Notes: a model not told the origin generated them from the sequence alone. A DNA stretch of 64,000 nucleotides from Enchytraeus crypticus (GCA_905160935.1 CAJHZI010000507.1:1483501-1547500), one strand, 5' to 3'. Counted from the stretch's first letter, positions 41,601 through 63,835 are shown. Numbers and translations are program-made.

Positions 41601-44600
41601 AATTTCATGGCTCAAGTTGCATCTGGATTTCATGATGGATTAAGTCTTATCCGGCCTCATCCGTACAGCTGCATTCAATGTCAAGATGAGCAAAATGTTG
41701 GGGTCAGAAGCTGCAACTATTCTCAAAATCCAACAACATTTTGGAAGATGGGTATTCTTGATACCAATATATTCTATATCAAACAAACAATTAGTAAAAA
41801 CTGAATTAAATTCACTGAAAATTTTAGATTTAACTACCACCTAGCATTATCAGAGAATTCTTAGATCTTGAAAACTTTCTCTTCTAGAGTCAGAACAAAA
41901 ATTATTAAAGTCATACAAAATAAAGACATAGAGCCACAAAGAGGAAGAGTGTGAAAGAGAGCGGGAGATAGAGAGAAAATGAGTAAGCGATCATCATCAT
42001 CATCATCAGTTCCTTGCGTTCTGTACAGAACATAGGGCGGCAACATTCCTCCATTCGTTTCTATCATCAGCAATCTTCACAGCATCTACCCATGAAATGT
42101 GTAATGCTCTTAAATCTTTTTTGATCGTACTTAGCCAAGTACTTCTACTTAGTAAGCGATACTCAACAATAAAGAAATGTAACAGAAGTAAAGTTAGTAA
42201 TATTGAGAGAGACAGAGAGTGAGATACAGAGACAACCAAACCTTAACACTTGTAGTATGGAGTTCATATAGCAAGTATTGCCAAGATTACGCAGCCCCGT
42301 CACACCAGGCGGTACACTGGATCTACGTCCAGCACTGTAAGACGAAGCAGTGTCAGTACTGTCACAGCTACTGACTCCCACAGATCTCGCAGCATCACGC
42401 GATCTTCTCTTTCCTCCGGCGCAAAGCTTTGGAGGTGACGATGATGACTGACGATAGGACGGTGTGCTACCAGCAATACTGCTATCATTCCCTTCAGATT
42501 TAACTCCACATGATCTCCGCTTAGCAGTGCCATTAGATGAAAATGCTGGAGAAGTCTGTTTGCACACAACTGAACCACCACTGCTATCAAACGCTCCATT
42601 CACCTCAGCACGGGACTTCCTCCTGCATCTCCCGCTCAGTGGAGATAAAACAGAGCAATCAACTCTCGTATTGCGGCTCTTGGCTTTAGTTTTCTTCACA
42701 GAGTCAGACCTACGGCTCATCTTTGCCCTACCACTCGTGGGGTCAAAATCCAGATTAAGGGAGCATGCATAGATGTTAGATACTGGTCCTAGCAGAGGCA
42801 GTGACTCAGTCTTATCACAGTTAACATCATTTCTGCACAACTCCTGCTCACAATCACACAGCGTTCACATAAAGTATACAGAACATAAGGCTTTACTTGA
42901 TTTCTACATAACTTTTTACATTATTTAATTAATTGCATGAGATTCATATATGCAACACAGAGTTCAGCATAAATATAAAGCTTCACTGAACTTAAAAGAG
43001 ACTAAAAAATAGACAGAGAAATGCTATCACCTGTGATGCCTTCCTTACTAGAATCAACTGCGTAATTAAACAAATCCGATTCAAATTAAATTTCAATAGA
43101 CTAAATTACATAAAATCAACCAGTGAAACAGTTAAATCTAACTAAAATTTAATCTTAAATGCACTCACCAGTTAAAATCAGTCGTCTAGAATAAATTCAG
43201 TTTCATAAAATCAACAAGTGAAATATAAAATTTTAACTAAATTTTCTTCTTAAATACACTCACAAGTTAAAAGCAGTCATGTTAGAATAAATACATAAAT
43301 TGAATAAATAAATACATAAAGAATCAGCCATTGACAAACCTCTTTGACAAGCACCGGTATTGCTTTTGTAGAACGCTTCCATTTATTAAATGCACCTGCC
43401 AGAAGTTGGTATCTATCAGAAAATAGTCAAATGGACACAGAGGTATATGTATAAATATTTGTTAAGAAGCAGGAAACTCTAGCATTCAAATCTAAGGCTA
43501 TTTGGTGCTATCTTAAAAATCAAAGAAAACTCGCAGGAATATTATAAAACAATACAGTATGTTTTTTACTCAGCTAGTATTTAACTTGGATTCAATAGAA
43601 AAAAACCAAGAGCATATAGTTGCTCTCATATGCTCAAAGTACCAAATAATTATTCTGAAATAAAGCAAGTACAATATTTTCATGAAAGGGCCATGATACT
43701 CATATAGCACACAAAATCAGGCTGAACTCCTGAACAAATATTACTAAAACCAACGCTAAAAGGCAGGTTCATGCTCGGCGGCATGTCAGTGACGGGAGAG
43801 TACTGAATTTAAGCCCAGCACCCATTGATCTGATGTCGTGTAACTTGCCAACATGCCGCTGACTCAGCCGACAGAAGTTAAAGTAGAAAACAGAGAGAGA
43901 TGAGCAAGAGAACTAACCTCCTGTACCACAGGTCAGTGTAGCAGAAACCATCGACTGAATGGCCAGGCTCTGGTCTGAACAACAAGCAGCAGTGTGTTCA
44001 AAACATTCTTATCAATTTAAATTATGGTGACATTCAGCGGTAACCCGTACTACTACATTCAAACTAATTCTATTATTAGATTGATATTACCATTAGATAC
44101 TATTAGGTTAATATTATTACTGGATACTATTAGATTAATATTACCATTAGATACTATTAGATTAATATTATTATTGGAAGTGAAGGTAATATTTCCAGGC
44201 ACATGCCACTCTTTCCTGTCGTCTAGCATTACAATGTAACTGTACAGTACCTTACCGTACAAGCATGTACGGTACTTTACCATACAAGAATGTCTTAATA
44301 GAATAGGAGTAACGTCATGAAGTTTTAAATGACAGATCCTGAGGTGAATTGAACCCTTGTGGGTTCAAATCCCAGATGCGCTGATCTGAGAGTAAAATCT
44401 CGGACATTCACTGGACTGGTTACACAGAAAATGGACTAAATTGAATAACAATTTAAACATGTGGTATAAAAAAAGTGATAGATATCGACATAGTTGATCA
44501 TAGTTGAACAGGGACATCAGAGATTATTATTATTATTATTATTAACAATGAAAACTTATATAGCAGTGTCATGGCCAAACTCGGTCTTCGAGACTACTTT

Positions 44601-46085
44601 ATACAAAGAGTTCAATAGTAATAATAAGCTAAATAACAATTACATTTAAAATAATATCTAAACGAGTAAAAATGTCTACATATGAGCAGACCTTTACACA
44701 AACCTAAGTGCAGGAGATCCAACCAGTGAGCTCATAGCCTCAGTTTCTGCACCAATCCCACCGTCAGCATCACCAGGACCAGATCCGTTGCTATGACTAC
44801 CGTTGTTATCATAGCAACCCACAGACGTCCTACCAGTCCTTCTACTGCTACGCCTACGACAAGCTAACCCGGTATTATCTTCATCAAGGGCCGGGCCCAC
44901 GGTAATGGTGGCCAAACAGCCGCGCAGTATCTTGATGTCACCAGCAGCGTTGTCGTTTAGAACATAGTCATCACATTCATAGCTACACAATAAACACGTC
45001 AAAAATCTAAGCAAGTGACAATTGCATCATATTACCGTACAACCTAACAATCAGTATTTTATGCACATAGGCAAACATACCGTTAGCTGGAGACATATCC
45101 ATGCATGAGTGTACAAAAAAGACTAATCCCACTATGATTCTTTTTATAATAGGTATATCTAAAGAAAAATGTTAAATTTTAAATCCTACATATTAACCAA
45201 ATAGAGAAATTGAACTATAAGTTTCTTAAAATGTTTAAACAAACCAGCGTTTCACATTAATGTACCAAATACTTGTAATCTAACAATATAGCATTTTGTG
45301 ATTAGATTAAATGAGTTCAACAATGATAAATATTATTGCTGATTTGCTCTGCGATACTTAACATTAAAATGTGTACTAAAGTAGAAGTTCATATATCATA
45401 GAATTTAAGAATAAATAAATAGAATTAATAGAAATTCTAAACATTACTGAACACAAGTGACTTACCAGTATACGTATTTATCATGAACATCAATGACGAG
45501 AGCATGCTGCAAAACAAATGTAACAACTAATATTAAATAATCTGTTGCACTGACACAACCATCAGCTTAACGTATACTGCAGTCTCATATTGAAAAATAA
45601 ATGCACTCACTATACTGTCCTACACTCTTTCATGAACACACCAAACTTTTTTAGATCTTGAATCAACGTTTATGACCTAGAATAATTTTTGGAATCCACT
45701 TTTAGAAATTAATTTCTTAACAAAATTAACTTTAATGCTCACAACCGCATAAACTGGTAGTCATGGTTCAAATTTAATTCTGTTCATTTTTTAAAACAAC
45801 CATTTCTATGGCAGTGTCACAGCTGATAACTGGTCTTCAAGATGGCTTTCCTTATATAATTAATCGTATTTTCACTGCAGATAGCGAAAACTGGCAGCAA
45901 GCTATGATATATGATTAAACTTCCATGGGCCCTAGGGGTTATCCATTAGTTATTGCTTGACTCTTCAACCCAGTCCACTTGCTTTCAAAGCAAACACTCT
46001 AACCGCTAAGCATCTCCTCAATTAAAAAGATCTTTTCATTAATAAAACATTTATTTAACTAATAAATTGCTATAAGATATATCCC

Positions 46086-46154
<69 letters not shown>

Positions 46155-48985
46155 TATATATATATATAATTTATATTATATATACTAATTTACTAAATAT
46201 ATTTAGGACTAAAGATTGGGAATATCTCTTCACTCACAACAAGTTTCAATAAGTACAATTTTTAAAATTACACACAAATGTTCTCATTGTGATTTCAACA
46301 AGAGTATAGCCAAGGCATGATCTCTTGAGGATTAAAATACTGAGCCTCTGATAAGTTTTATCAGCATTAAACTCCAGAGCTTAAAGTTATCCTTTATATA
46401 ATTATTTAAAACTAACTTGAAATTCTTAATTTCAACAATAAACTAACTTGAAAATTTTCTAGGTTTCTAGGTGATTATTTTTATGTGGTAAACTGATCAG
46501 TAGCCGAAGATTACCTTTGACTCAACGTGATGCTGTTTAATATGCTCCTCAGTGTATTTACCACAGGCTACATAGTCACACGATAGACAGGCCTGCAAGA
46601 AATAACATCATTCTATTAGTTTGGAGATGAATTTTTATCTTAAAGCTGAGACTATACCTATAACACTATTCTGTTCTTAGAAAACTAACAGGCAGCAAAG
46701 CCAAGGAACACTTCAGTTCAAATATCAACAATAAAAGTCGACCATGCAGAGATGCAAGTGTCAGTGTGCTAGAGGGGTGACATTTACATAGCATTAGATG
46801 TTATATTTATGTTTTATAGTATACTCCATAAACAGTTATTGAAATTATATTCCAGTGCATTAATTTTGCCATTTTACAGCCTAGTGCTTAACCCTTTCAG
46901 CACTGCCATTATATTCTAAATGAGCTCTTAAATACTGCCATGTATTTTTTAATTAGCTTTTTAACATATTAAGCTGTTTTTATTTTGAGCGATTTAGTTC
47001 TTGCCGTATAAATTTTTCACAAAATACTACACTAAAATTTAATAAAATCAATAAGGCATCAATTTTTAAAGTGTATTTATGCTAATTTATTAGCATGACA
47101 TGTGCTGGTTGTCGTCATTTATGTCATCATAAATGATGACAACAACACCATAGTTTCCTCAATCAATCCACTATAATTTCCATAATTTTAGCTCCATAAT
47201 TTCCTCAATCAATCCACCAGCAAGGTACTCAAATGCACAGTTCATCAAACTTGGAAGTGAAATATGCCTGTTTCTATTATACATAAAGAGAGCATTGGGT
47301 ACAGCTCACTTCAAAAGTGAAGGCCTGGCTTCTTGCATCAGCTTTACGATATGTGACAGCAAACATAAGAATGCATCAGCTAGTTCGTCTTGTCTACTCC
47401 GCAGAGATTGTATGGTTTTGTAAAGGCTGTAATAGAACAAAGAATGCAAGGGGAAAGAGTTAGAAGAAGACCGAGACATGGGATGCTGGATGATCTGATA
47501 ACAAATTCATGTACAGAGATGAAAAGGAAGGCTGAGGACAGAATTGGTTGAAAGAATTATTTGTCATGGACCTGCCGTTAGGCAGTGCACTAGAAGAGGA
47601 AGACTTCGAATACTCTTGGTGTATTCATGGATATGCATCAGCTTCCTGAAATGCTGTCTTAGAGCTCGTCTGACATTTAGTTCACTCTGCTGAAGTTTGG
47701 CTATATACTGGGATGTAAAAAAAACAATTGAAGCACAGAATCTCACTGCCGAAACATATTCTTTTCTCATATTCAGAGACTTGAACCTAGCCAGAGCTCG
47801 ATCGATGCCAGAATGAACTTCGAAACTATGCATACATCCATCTAAGCTGCACAATGCAAAAACGTAGACTACTTCTTGAAATAGGTTGCAGACGACCTTT
47901 GTACAGAAGCGAGGATTTGTGGCACAAAACGTTATAGTGTGGCATATTTGCTCCGAAATATATTTTGCAAAGGAATTAGAAAGGGCCAAATTGCCTATGC
48001 AAGTGCACATAAAATGTGTATTTCATAAGACTATACTGTATAATACATGATATTATAGTATGCCATCTTATTTTACTTCATGATATTAGGCCTACACACC
48101 ACATAAATTTATCCTATGCAACTTCAGAAATTAGAAATTACTACCGATAAAGAACTGAAATAAGAGCAATTTGTGGAATTTTTTTATCATGATAATATAA
48201 ATTGAAGAGATTTCTTTTTATACTCTTTTTATAATATGTATTATTTTTCATTCTATAAAGGGTATCTATATTTATAATCAAATATTGGAAAATAAAGGTG
48301 TTTATCAAATGAAGAAAAGTTTTATAACTTCTGCTGTGAGAGACGGACAATCCATTGTTTGACATGAATAGAAAGCTTGAACTATACTGAAAGTGTTGAA
48401 ACAAGTCAATGCTCAGATACTGCAATGTAAGGACTGCTACATTAATTTTATCAGAAGTTGGACATATATATATATACGTCCAGCAGCAGTATTGCACTTA
48501 TATATACGTCCGGCAGTACTGATAGGGTTAAGAGCGGAACTAGGGATTTAAAAGCAGTCTTACCACAAATTCTCTAGAGAAATCGTCGCAAATTCACATA
48601 TAGATCATCAAAACGAATTACATCGTAATAATTCTTACAATTAATTAATTACAGTAATTCAGTAATCTGATTTTCACTCAGAAATTAACCAAAGACGGTT
48701 TAAACAACTGTCACATTTTTAACTTTTCACTAACATATAAAGTGTTCTAGATACCACTTCTCAGAGAAGTTTAACGCTAAACGTAATTTGTTAAGTAAAC
48801 GTATATTAGAACCAAAATTCTTCACATTTTATTTATACGCACATATAAAAGACACTGTAGTAAACAGCTCCACTTACCCACATACTTTCCGTACTACCAC
48901 ATTTCATGCATTTCCATTTTTGTGGATTTAACACAGAATGGTTGTAAGATGGAGCGATCCTGCCAATGTGCTTACAGTTGTTCAT
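33037..48985 (-). CDS. USP44/USP49-like: USP44/USP49-type ubiquitin-specific protease, giant form, 11 exons
   Basis: Cysteine protease that removes ubiquitin. Vertebrate USP44/USP49 act on histone H2B and on mitotic substrates; the role here is inferred. Exons: 48985-48878, 46592-46515, 45506-45466, 44982-44704, 43974-43918, 43412-43340, 42843-42242, 41221-40594, 38884-36861, 36510-36305, 35690-33037. The lengths sum to 6750 nt (2249 residues plus stop) with all phases matching. Order: UBP zinc finger (residues 4-90: [41 protein letters not shown]), linker, Cys box [13 protein letters not shown] with catalytic Cys403, Gln box [15 protein letters not shown], zinc ribbon CLEC (625/628) and CDVC (720/723), then [14 protein letters not shown], the His box [13 protein letters not shown] (His1355) and HCNDAK (Asn1372). 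All catalytic residues are present. It is unusually large: about 540 residues are inserted after CDVC and about 870 follow the domain. Vertebrate relatives have roughly 700 residues. Confidence 0.92.
36305..36510 (-). CDS. USP44/USP49-like: USP exon 10 (His box)
   Basis: Encodes [54 protein letters not shown] and TAYCWNSEA, with catalytic His1355. Flanked by TTTCAG and GTAATC. Confidence 0.96.
36861..38884 (-). CDS. USP44/USP49-like: USP exon 9 (zinc ribbon with large Cys/Ser-rich insertion)
   Basis: Starts [20 protein letters not shown] then [10 protein letters not shown], continues to [20 protein letters not shown] and CNARG, then runs through about 540 extra residues before [20 protein letters not shown] and RFM. 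The insertion has a roughly 20-residue Cys/Ser/Ala repeat ([24 protein letters not shown], six copies at 37735-38060) and other Cys/Ser-rich low-complexity stretches. There are no stops over 2 kb, so it behaves as coding. Confidence 0.92.
37735..38060 (-). repeat. Coding minisatellite (ACTRASEC repeat)
   Basis: Six imperfect units of about 50-66 bases, seen on the plus strand as GTGCAAGCAGCACTAGAGGA and CACTCACTCGCTCGTGTGC. The reading frame is kept throughout. Confidence 0.88.
39040..39215 (-). mobile_element. SINE-like fragment with (GTTAT) tail
   Basis: The block ATAACATAACATTACAGAGT then CAGGAAGCAATTAT is the reverse complement of the tail seen in the 5S-derived SINE. Confidence 0.45.
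39340..40050 (-). mobile_element. LINE C-terminal fragment in USP intron 8
   Basis: Reads [58 protein letters not shown], then after a frameshift near 39655 [37 protein letters not shown] and [14 protein letters not shown]. This is a common animal non-LTR element (CR1/Jockey type). Truncated and inactive. Confidence 0.85.
40506..40552 (-). mobile_element. LINE/SINE shared tail fragment
   Basis: Reverse complement of the shared tail (GTCCCTGACATCATCCTTGG, GAGGAAATGGACGTTAAGCC) plus (TTA)n, about 42 bases downstream of the USP exon 8 donor in gene sense. Confidence 0.75.
40594..41221 (-). CDS. USP44/USP49-like: USP exon 8 (catalytic core)
   Basis: Encodes [20 protein letters not shown], a Ser/Thr/Pro repeat insert (three copies of [15 protein letters not shown] units, 41095-41175), then [40 protein letters not shown] and LFKGQLVSQ. 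Flanked by CTGCAG and GTCTGT. Confidence 0.94.
42000..42150 (-). mobile_element. LINE 3' end (family A)
   Basis: Minus-strand reading gives [20 protein letters not shown] and then [20 protein letters not shown], the C-terminus of a LINE polyprotein, followed by a (GAT)n end. Related copies are at 52372-52520 and 62690-62990, all on the minus strand. Confidence 0.8.
42242..42843 (-). CDS. USP44/USP49-like: USP exon 7 (linker and catalytic Cys box)
   Basis: Encodes a basic, Ser-rich linker ([21 protein letters not shown]) and ends with [20 protein letters not shown] then QVL, holding catalytic Cys403. Flanked by GAGCAG and GTTTGG. Confidence 0.93.
43340..43412 (-). CDS. USP44/USP49-like: USP exon 6
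   Basis: Encodes [20 protein letters not shown] then LVKE, corresponding to the USP44 block RILMGKIFRTWF. Acceptor TGATAG, phase 2 in, phase 0 out. Confidence 0.8.
43757..43880 (-). mobile_element. Diverged SINE family 1 copy
   Basis: On the minus strand CCGTCACTGACATGCCGCCG and an upstream CAGCGGCATGTTGGCAAGTT head resemble the family 1 tRNA-like head and tail. Confidence 0.5.
43918..43974 (-). CDS. USP44/USP49-like: USP exon 5
   Basis: 57-nt exon encoding [18 protein letters not shown], matching the YTALWHRR helix of USP44. Flanked by GTTCAG and GTTAGT. Confidence 0.82.
44070..44185 (+). repeat. AT-rich tandem repeat
   Basis: Alternating ATTAGATACTATTAGATTAA and TATTATTATTGG-like units, in USP intron 4. 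Confidence 0.75.
44704..44982 (-). CDS. USP44/USP49-like: USP exon 4
   Basis: Encodes [20 protein letters not shown], ending the zinc finger, then a Gly/Ser/Asn-rich low-complexity linker. The donor GTTTGT is weak. Confidence 0.85.
45466..45506 (-). CDS. USP44/USP49-like: USP exon 3 (UBP zinc finger)
   Basis: Micro-exon of 41 nt encoding [13 protein letters not shown]. Phase 0 in, phase 2 out; flanked by TTGCAG and GTAAGT. Too short for standard frame finding. Confidence 0.9.
45950..46021 (-). mobile_element. tRNA-like SINE head or tRNA pseudogene
   Basis: The minus strand reads GATGCTTAGCGGTTAGAGTG, then a TTGC-TTTGAAA-GCAA anticodon-like stem-loop (anticodon position TGA) and ACTGGGTTGAAGAGTC. 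Box B is degenerate and no intact acceptor stem is visible. Confidence 0.4.
46085..46185 (+). repeat. (TA)n microsatellite
   Basis: TATATA tract in USP intron 2. Confidence 0.95.
46515..46592 (-). CDS. USP44/USP49-like: USP exon 2 (UBP zinc finger)
   Basis: Encodes [20 protein letters not shown] then HHVESK; flanked by TTGCAG and GTAATC. Confidence 0.95.
46892..48527. mobile_element. piggyBac-like element with TTAA target sites
   Basis: Sits in USP intron 1. Left end CCCTTTCAGCACTGCC (46892-46907) and right end, inverted, CCCTATCAGTACTGCC (48512-48527) match at 14 of 16 positions. Both are flanked by TTAA (46888-46891 and 48528-48531), the hallmark target duplication of piggyBac elements. 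A TACGTCC motif repeats near the right end. A 148-codon minus-strand frame (48010-47564) is not recognisable as transposase, so it is probably non-autonomous or decayed. A family B LINE tail (47425-47600) interrupts it. Confidence 0.72.
47425..47600 (+). mobile_element. LINE family B 3' end
   Basis: Broken reading gives [30 protein letters not shown] and LSWTCR, matching the 3' end at 6850-6970. It ends before an AGAGG tail and is nested in the piggyBac-like element. Confidence 0.7.
48878..48985 (-). CDS. USP44/USP49-like: USP exon 1 (start, UBP zinc finger)
   Basis: Start codon at 48985. Encodes [20 protein letters not shown] then [16 protein letters not shown], the same N-terminus as USP44/USP49. 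Donor TGG|GTAAGT. Confidence 0.95.
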
Positions 48986-50450
48986 CGCTCAAAGAATATG
49001 CGACATTACAGTTTTGAATAAAAGTAGAAGAGCTTACTATTATTAAGACCATCCCACATAATCCACACTACCCTAAGTATCAAGAAAATTACAATTTGAA
49101 GATAGTATGCAATGTCTTCAATATTTAAATAGTATGAAAAGAAGTTTTCAATATATGTCAGTCACATATAGCACTGATAAAGTTTCAGACATAATTCTCA
49201 GGTCTATGGACGCTAAACATTATATATTAAATTAATATTAATAAGTAGTGATTATATGGTACTGTGTTAATACCCAAAATGAAAAATTACATATTTATAA
49301 AGTAATTTAACAGGATCCATAAGTGGCCAAAGTGCCATTACCAGCCCATTTTTGTATTGCACTGCATGGACCTGGAAATGATCCTTGCAGTTATAAGGCA
49401 ATTTAAGCTAGCCTTAGTTTATATTTTGTTTTTAATATATAGTCACAAAAATGTGAGTAGATCTAGATGATCATGTTCCACGCATAATGCGTTTTCGGTT
49501 TTACAAGTTCCGGTAAAACTTATGCTAGAGCATAAGAAAATTGCTTTCAAAATTTTTGCAGATAAAAAAGCGTTAGTGCAAGAGATAGAGCTTGCCCATA
49601 CAGTCCATAAAGTGGACTGGCATCTGCCCGATCTGCCCAATCGTCTGCACAGCCAATGATAGGATATGTCTACAATTTCATCATGATGCTAATACAAATA
49701 ATATTAAGTATGATAAAATATTATTAATAAAATTAGTAACTATAAAAATAACTATTAAACTTTATTATTATAATTAAATAATTCTTATTGGATAACTATT
49801 TATGCATCAGTAGCCAAGTCCTCGAGACGCAAACTCAAATTGGAACTGTAAGAAATCGGCTAGCTCAAGCATGATAAAAAAAATTAGTTATTATTGCATT
49901 AAATGCAATGTAATAATAAAATACAAAACATAGTCGATTTAAAACCCAATTCCTCAAACGAAGGCGATGTCAGGGGCTTCTTAAAAGGAAGACGCCGCAA
50001 AAGTAATTTCGCATCACCGCAATGCACTTAGAAATATATAGATCGGTGAAGGCGAATATAAAAATAATCCATCGGTTACCGTACGTCTTACAATTAATTA
50101 CGTACAGCAAAAATCGTAAGAATTATAGTACTAGCCGTTATTAGCATGTCATATTATAACTATCCCTAAATATATCTACATTCCCGATCTCAAGAAAGTT
50201 TCAGAATTTAAAAAAATTGAATAGCTCATATGATCGCGTTATTCAATAATATAATATATTCATCGTTATGTCTCCTAACCATTTCATCATCATCTAAATT
50301 CATTATCGAACTTGCATTAGAGATCTTCAATTATATAAAAATAGCGAAATAAATTATCACACAAAAACACCAGCTTTTTGTTAACTTTTTAACGGCAACA
50401 ATATCAACAACATAGGATCACATTTTATGATATTGGTCGCATGTTGCAAT
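48986..50450. other. Divergent intergenic region (USP side), no gene recognised
   Basis: AT-rich sequence upstream of the USP start. It contains a LINE/SINE tail fragment near 49935-49985 (CCAATTCCTCAAACGAAGGC, GATGTCAGGGGC). Short open frames lack support. Confidence 0.5.
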
Positions 50451-50454
50451 ACAT

Positions 50455-50600
50455 AACATAACATAACAACAGAGTGCTACAGCCATAAATGACAACATCG
50501 AGCACTATTGAGGCATATTCAAGACGGCGAGCAAACAGAAGTTCCAAAAACGGCGCAAATTCCTAAATTTAGAAAATCAGTCTAAAGGGATTAAAGAAAA
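50455..50600 (-). mobile_element. SINE-like repeat, family 3
   Basis: ATAACATAACAACAGAGTGC then TCGAGCACTATTGAG and CGGCGAGCAAACAGAAG, related to 4418-4545 and 51838-51960. Confidence 0.6.
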
Positions 50601-51329
50601 GAAGGTTTAGGCGCTGGTCGCAACTCCATCTTGGACAAATTGGAAAAGGTGAATCTTCAACTGCCTATGGAACTGCTCATAGGAAAGCAAAGGCCGATGT
50701 GATTCAAACGAAGACTTCTGAAGATTGGGTGGAAGAGAATCCAGATCTGCCATGCAGCATGCTGGAAAGAACGATAAGGTAGCTTAATTAGAGTTAGAGA
50801 GTGCAGGTAAGCTAGGTCTCATAAGAGTAATTAAATTAGAAGACCGAATAACAGTAGGCTGTATCACTTTAATCATGCGAGACATACACTTTTGTCCACG
50901 GGTGGTGATGGTCTTATAGGTTAATTAAGTTGTTTAATGAATGTTTCTTTTTTTATCTTTATAGCCAGTGCAAAGGCTTAAAATAATTATGTGAAACAAC
51001 ATACGCATCAGTACTTAATTAGAAGTGCGCTTACAAAATTGCTCGTGCAAGAGAAGTCTGAACAAACTGCAACCGATCAATTTCTATCACAGCCAGGGAG
51101 ATTTAAAAACAAGGAATTTCAGTAGTCCAACTTGCAAGGATTGATGGACGTATTCGACAAAGATGAAGGATAGCGTACGTAGAAATTAAACGTGCATGTG
51201 AAGTTTTATAGCTATGTGTTCATATGGAAGGTTAATTAGGTATATATCAAGGATATAAACGTCTTTAAACGATCGCGAGCTTCTTCACTGAAGAAACAGC
51301 TTAAAACCTAGGTGATAGGCCTATTGCAG

Positions 51330-51730
51330 TGGCCGAAGATAACGAGTTTTCCCATTCAGCTTCGAAAGCTATTTAGGTGCCACAATCAACAAGAACTATT
51401 TGATGGATTAAGTACCAAGAAGTTATCATGCAGACATTCAAGAAGAAAAAGATTGAAAAGCCTGCTGCAGGAACTATAGGATTTCAGCATCATCATATAT
51501 TGGAGTTAGGGATGAAAAAAAGCTAGTGTACATTTGAGACTTTTGAGTGTCATCAGAATATTTCATGCTGAAGAAAATGAGATGAGATAAGAGAGCTTAA
51601 AGGTGTGGTATTGAGATTGAAGAGGATAGAGCCAAGAACGGAGCCTTGCGGCACACCATATATCGGCCTATACTTTAATGGGAAAGCGAAGAGATGTACT
51701 CCGATCCTTCACTTTCACGTTGAAAGAGTG
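51330..51730 (-). mobile_element. L2/CR1-like LINE reverse transcriptase fragment
   Basis: On the minus strand: YGVPQGSVLGSILFNL (motif B) near 51610-51665, a YSDDTQ catalytic box near 51560, then LLECLHDNFLVLNPSNSS-like sequence. Frameshifts break it. Confidence 0.8.
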
Positions 51731-51774
51731 TGAAAGTGAAGGAGTATATCACATCAAAATTGATCAATATCGAC

Positions 51775-51834
<60 letters not shown>

Positions 51835-51835
51835 T
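51775..51835 (+). repeat. (AAT)n microsatellite
   Basis: AATAATAAT tract adjoining a family 3 SINE copy. Confidence 0.95.
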
Positions 51836-51837
51836 AG

Positions 51838-51960
51838 AGTGCTACAGTCATCAATGACAACATCGAGCACTATTGAGAAAAAATCAAGCCGGCGAGCAAA
51901 AAAAGAAGGTCCAAAAACGGTGCAAATTCCAAAATCCAGAAATTCAGTCCAAAGTATAAC
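51838..51960 (-). mobile_element. SINE-like repeat, family 3 (best copy)
   Basis: GAGTGCTACAGTCATCAATG, ACAACATCGAGCACTATTGA, TCAAGCCGGCGAGCAAAA and CAAAATCCAGAAATTCAGTC. Confidence 0.6.
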
Positions 51961-52371
51961 AATATAGGATTATAAGAAACTCGCGTCGCCGTTGCTGCCT
52001 TCTGTTTCACAACTCGCCGTTGGAGCACAGCATCTATGACGTTTGTTGTGTCCATGACTGTAATTGGAAGCCTTTGCCTGCTCTAGACTCTAGTACACCA
52101 TAGATTGTATTTCTCAGAGGTGTGTATAATTTCGATTTGCAGCAGTAGTGAGGATCTGTGTGATTAAGACTTAACTGATTTAAATATCAAAGTCATGACA
52201 TAGATTTCTATGTACATGTAGCGTCTCACAATTTAATAGTCAATAATAACAGCGCTACAACTCAATAGGCCTAACTTAAGCTTACACATGTACATGATAT
52301 TGTTGACAGCTTGCAATCTATAACATAACATAACAACAAATGATGATGGATTAAGGATCAAGATCCTTAAT

Positions 52372-52520
52372 CCATCATCAGTTCTTTGCTTTCTGAACAG
52401 AACATAGTGTGGCAACATTCCTCCATTCGTTTCTATCATCAGCAACCCTCACAACTTTAAACTTTTCCCATAAAATATACAATGTTCTCAAATCTTTGTT
52501 GATCGTTATGAAAACCAAGT
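52372..52520 (-). mobile_element. LINE 3' end (family A)
   Basis: The minus strand reads [13 protein letters not shown] sequence before TCTGTTCAGAAAGCAAAGAA and a (GAT)-rich end, as at 42000-42150 and 62690-62990. Confidence 0.7.
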
Positions 52521-52524
52521 ACTC

Positions 52525-53347
52525 CTATATAGTACGTACTCCTCTTTTCCTTTTTACTTAAGTGGTTTGGCTTCCAATTCTTTTACAGTCTTTGCTATAG
52601 TATTTTCAACTTTGAAAATACTTTAGTGCCAATCACTAGTAGTCTGCCTGCACTAAATTGCCATATGCTTTCATGCGTAAAGTAATGATAGCAATATAGG
52701 CAAAATGTGCTATAACAGGGCATACAATTTCTAAAAAGGGCAGCATAAGCGTAAGATGTTATCATTTTTATTCTAAAAGACAGTTGTTATAAATTTTATT
52801 TGAATCCAACTTTGGAAAGAAGAGCAAGAAATATTATATCAACTTAGGTGTTTGTTTATGTTTTCTCTTGTGAAATTGTTGAAATTTTTGAGTGATAATT
52901 GATGATATATGGTCATTTCTGTCAGCTTAGTAAATAAGTTTAAACGTATAGCTTGGATACCGCAAATAGGAAACAATAGTTTATTGTCAGACGGTATAAT
53001 TCGCTTTTCATTACAAAATTATAATTTTTTCATTATAATTCACTTGTTTGATAAATACTTAAATCACTTTTTATTTGCTGATAATTTTTCTCTGGAAATA
53101 ATTCACAGTTGTGCAGTCGAATCTTTCTCATTTTAATGTTTTTTGCGAATTGAGGATATATATTCTAAATAAATCTAAGTGCTATAATGGTTATAATCGA
53201 ACGGATCATTAAGAAAATAATGTTATAAAAAGTAACAGTCAGTATTAAGATAGACATGTTGTTTGTGTTATAGGGTTTTGGCGAGGTATTATGAGCCTGA
53301 GGTAGCTGGATTAACATTACAGCAGTAGTGTTGTTGCTTAATTAAGG
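52525..53347. other. Upstream of LATS, no gene recognised
   Basis: AT-rich sequence. In-frame stops lie just before the LATS start codon (TTAATTAAGG|ATG). Untranslated first exons may be here but cannot be resolved. Confidence 0.45.

Positions 53348-63831
<10,484 letters not shown>

Positions 63832-63835
<4 letters not shown>

Noticed and set aside
45950..46021. Functional tRNA-Ser gene
   Set aside because: The anticodon-like loop is present, but box B lacks the usual GGTTCGA and no acceptor stem pairs, so a SINE head or pseudogene fits better.
47564..48010. 148-codon minus-strand frame as a gene
   Set aside because: It lies in a transposon in a USP intron, overlaps a LINE tail at one end and matches no family I know. 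A degenerate transposase remnant remains possible.
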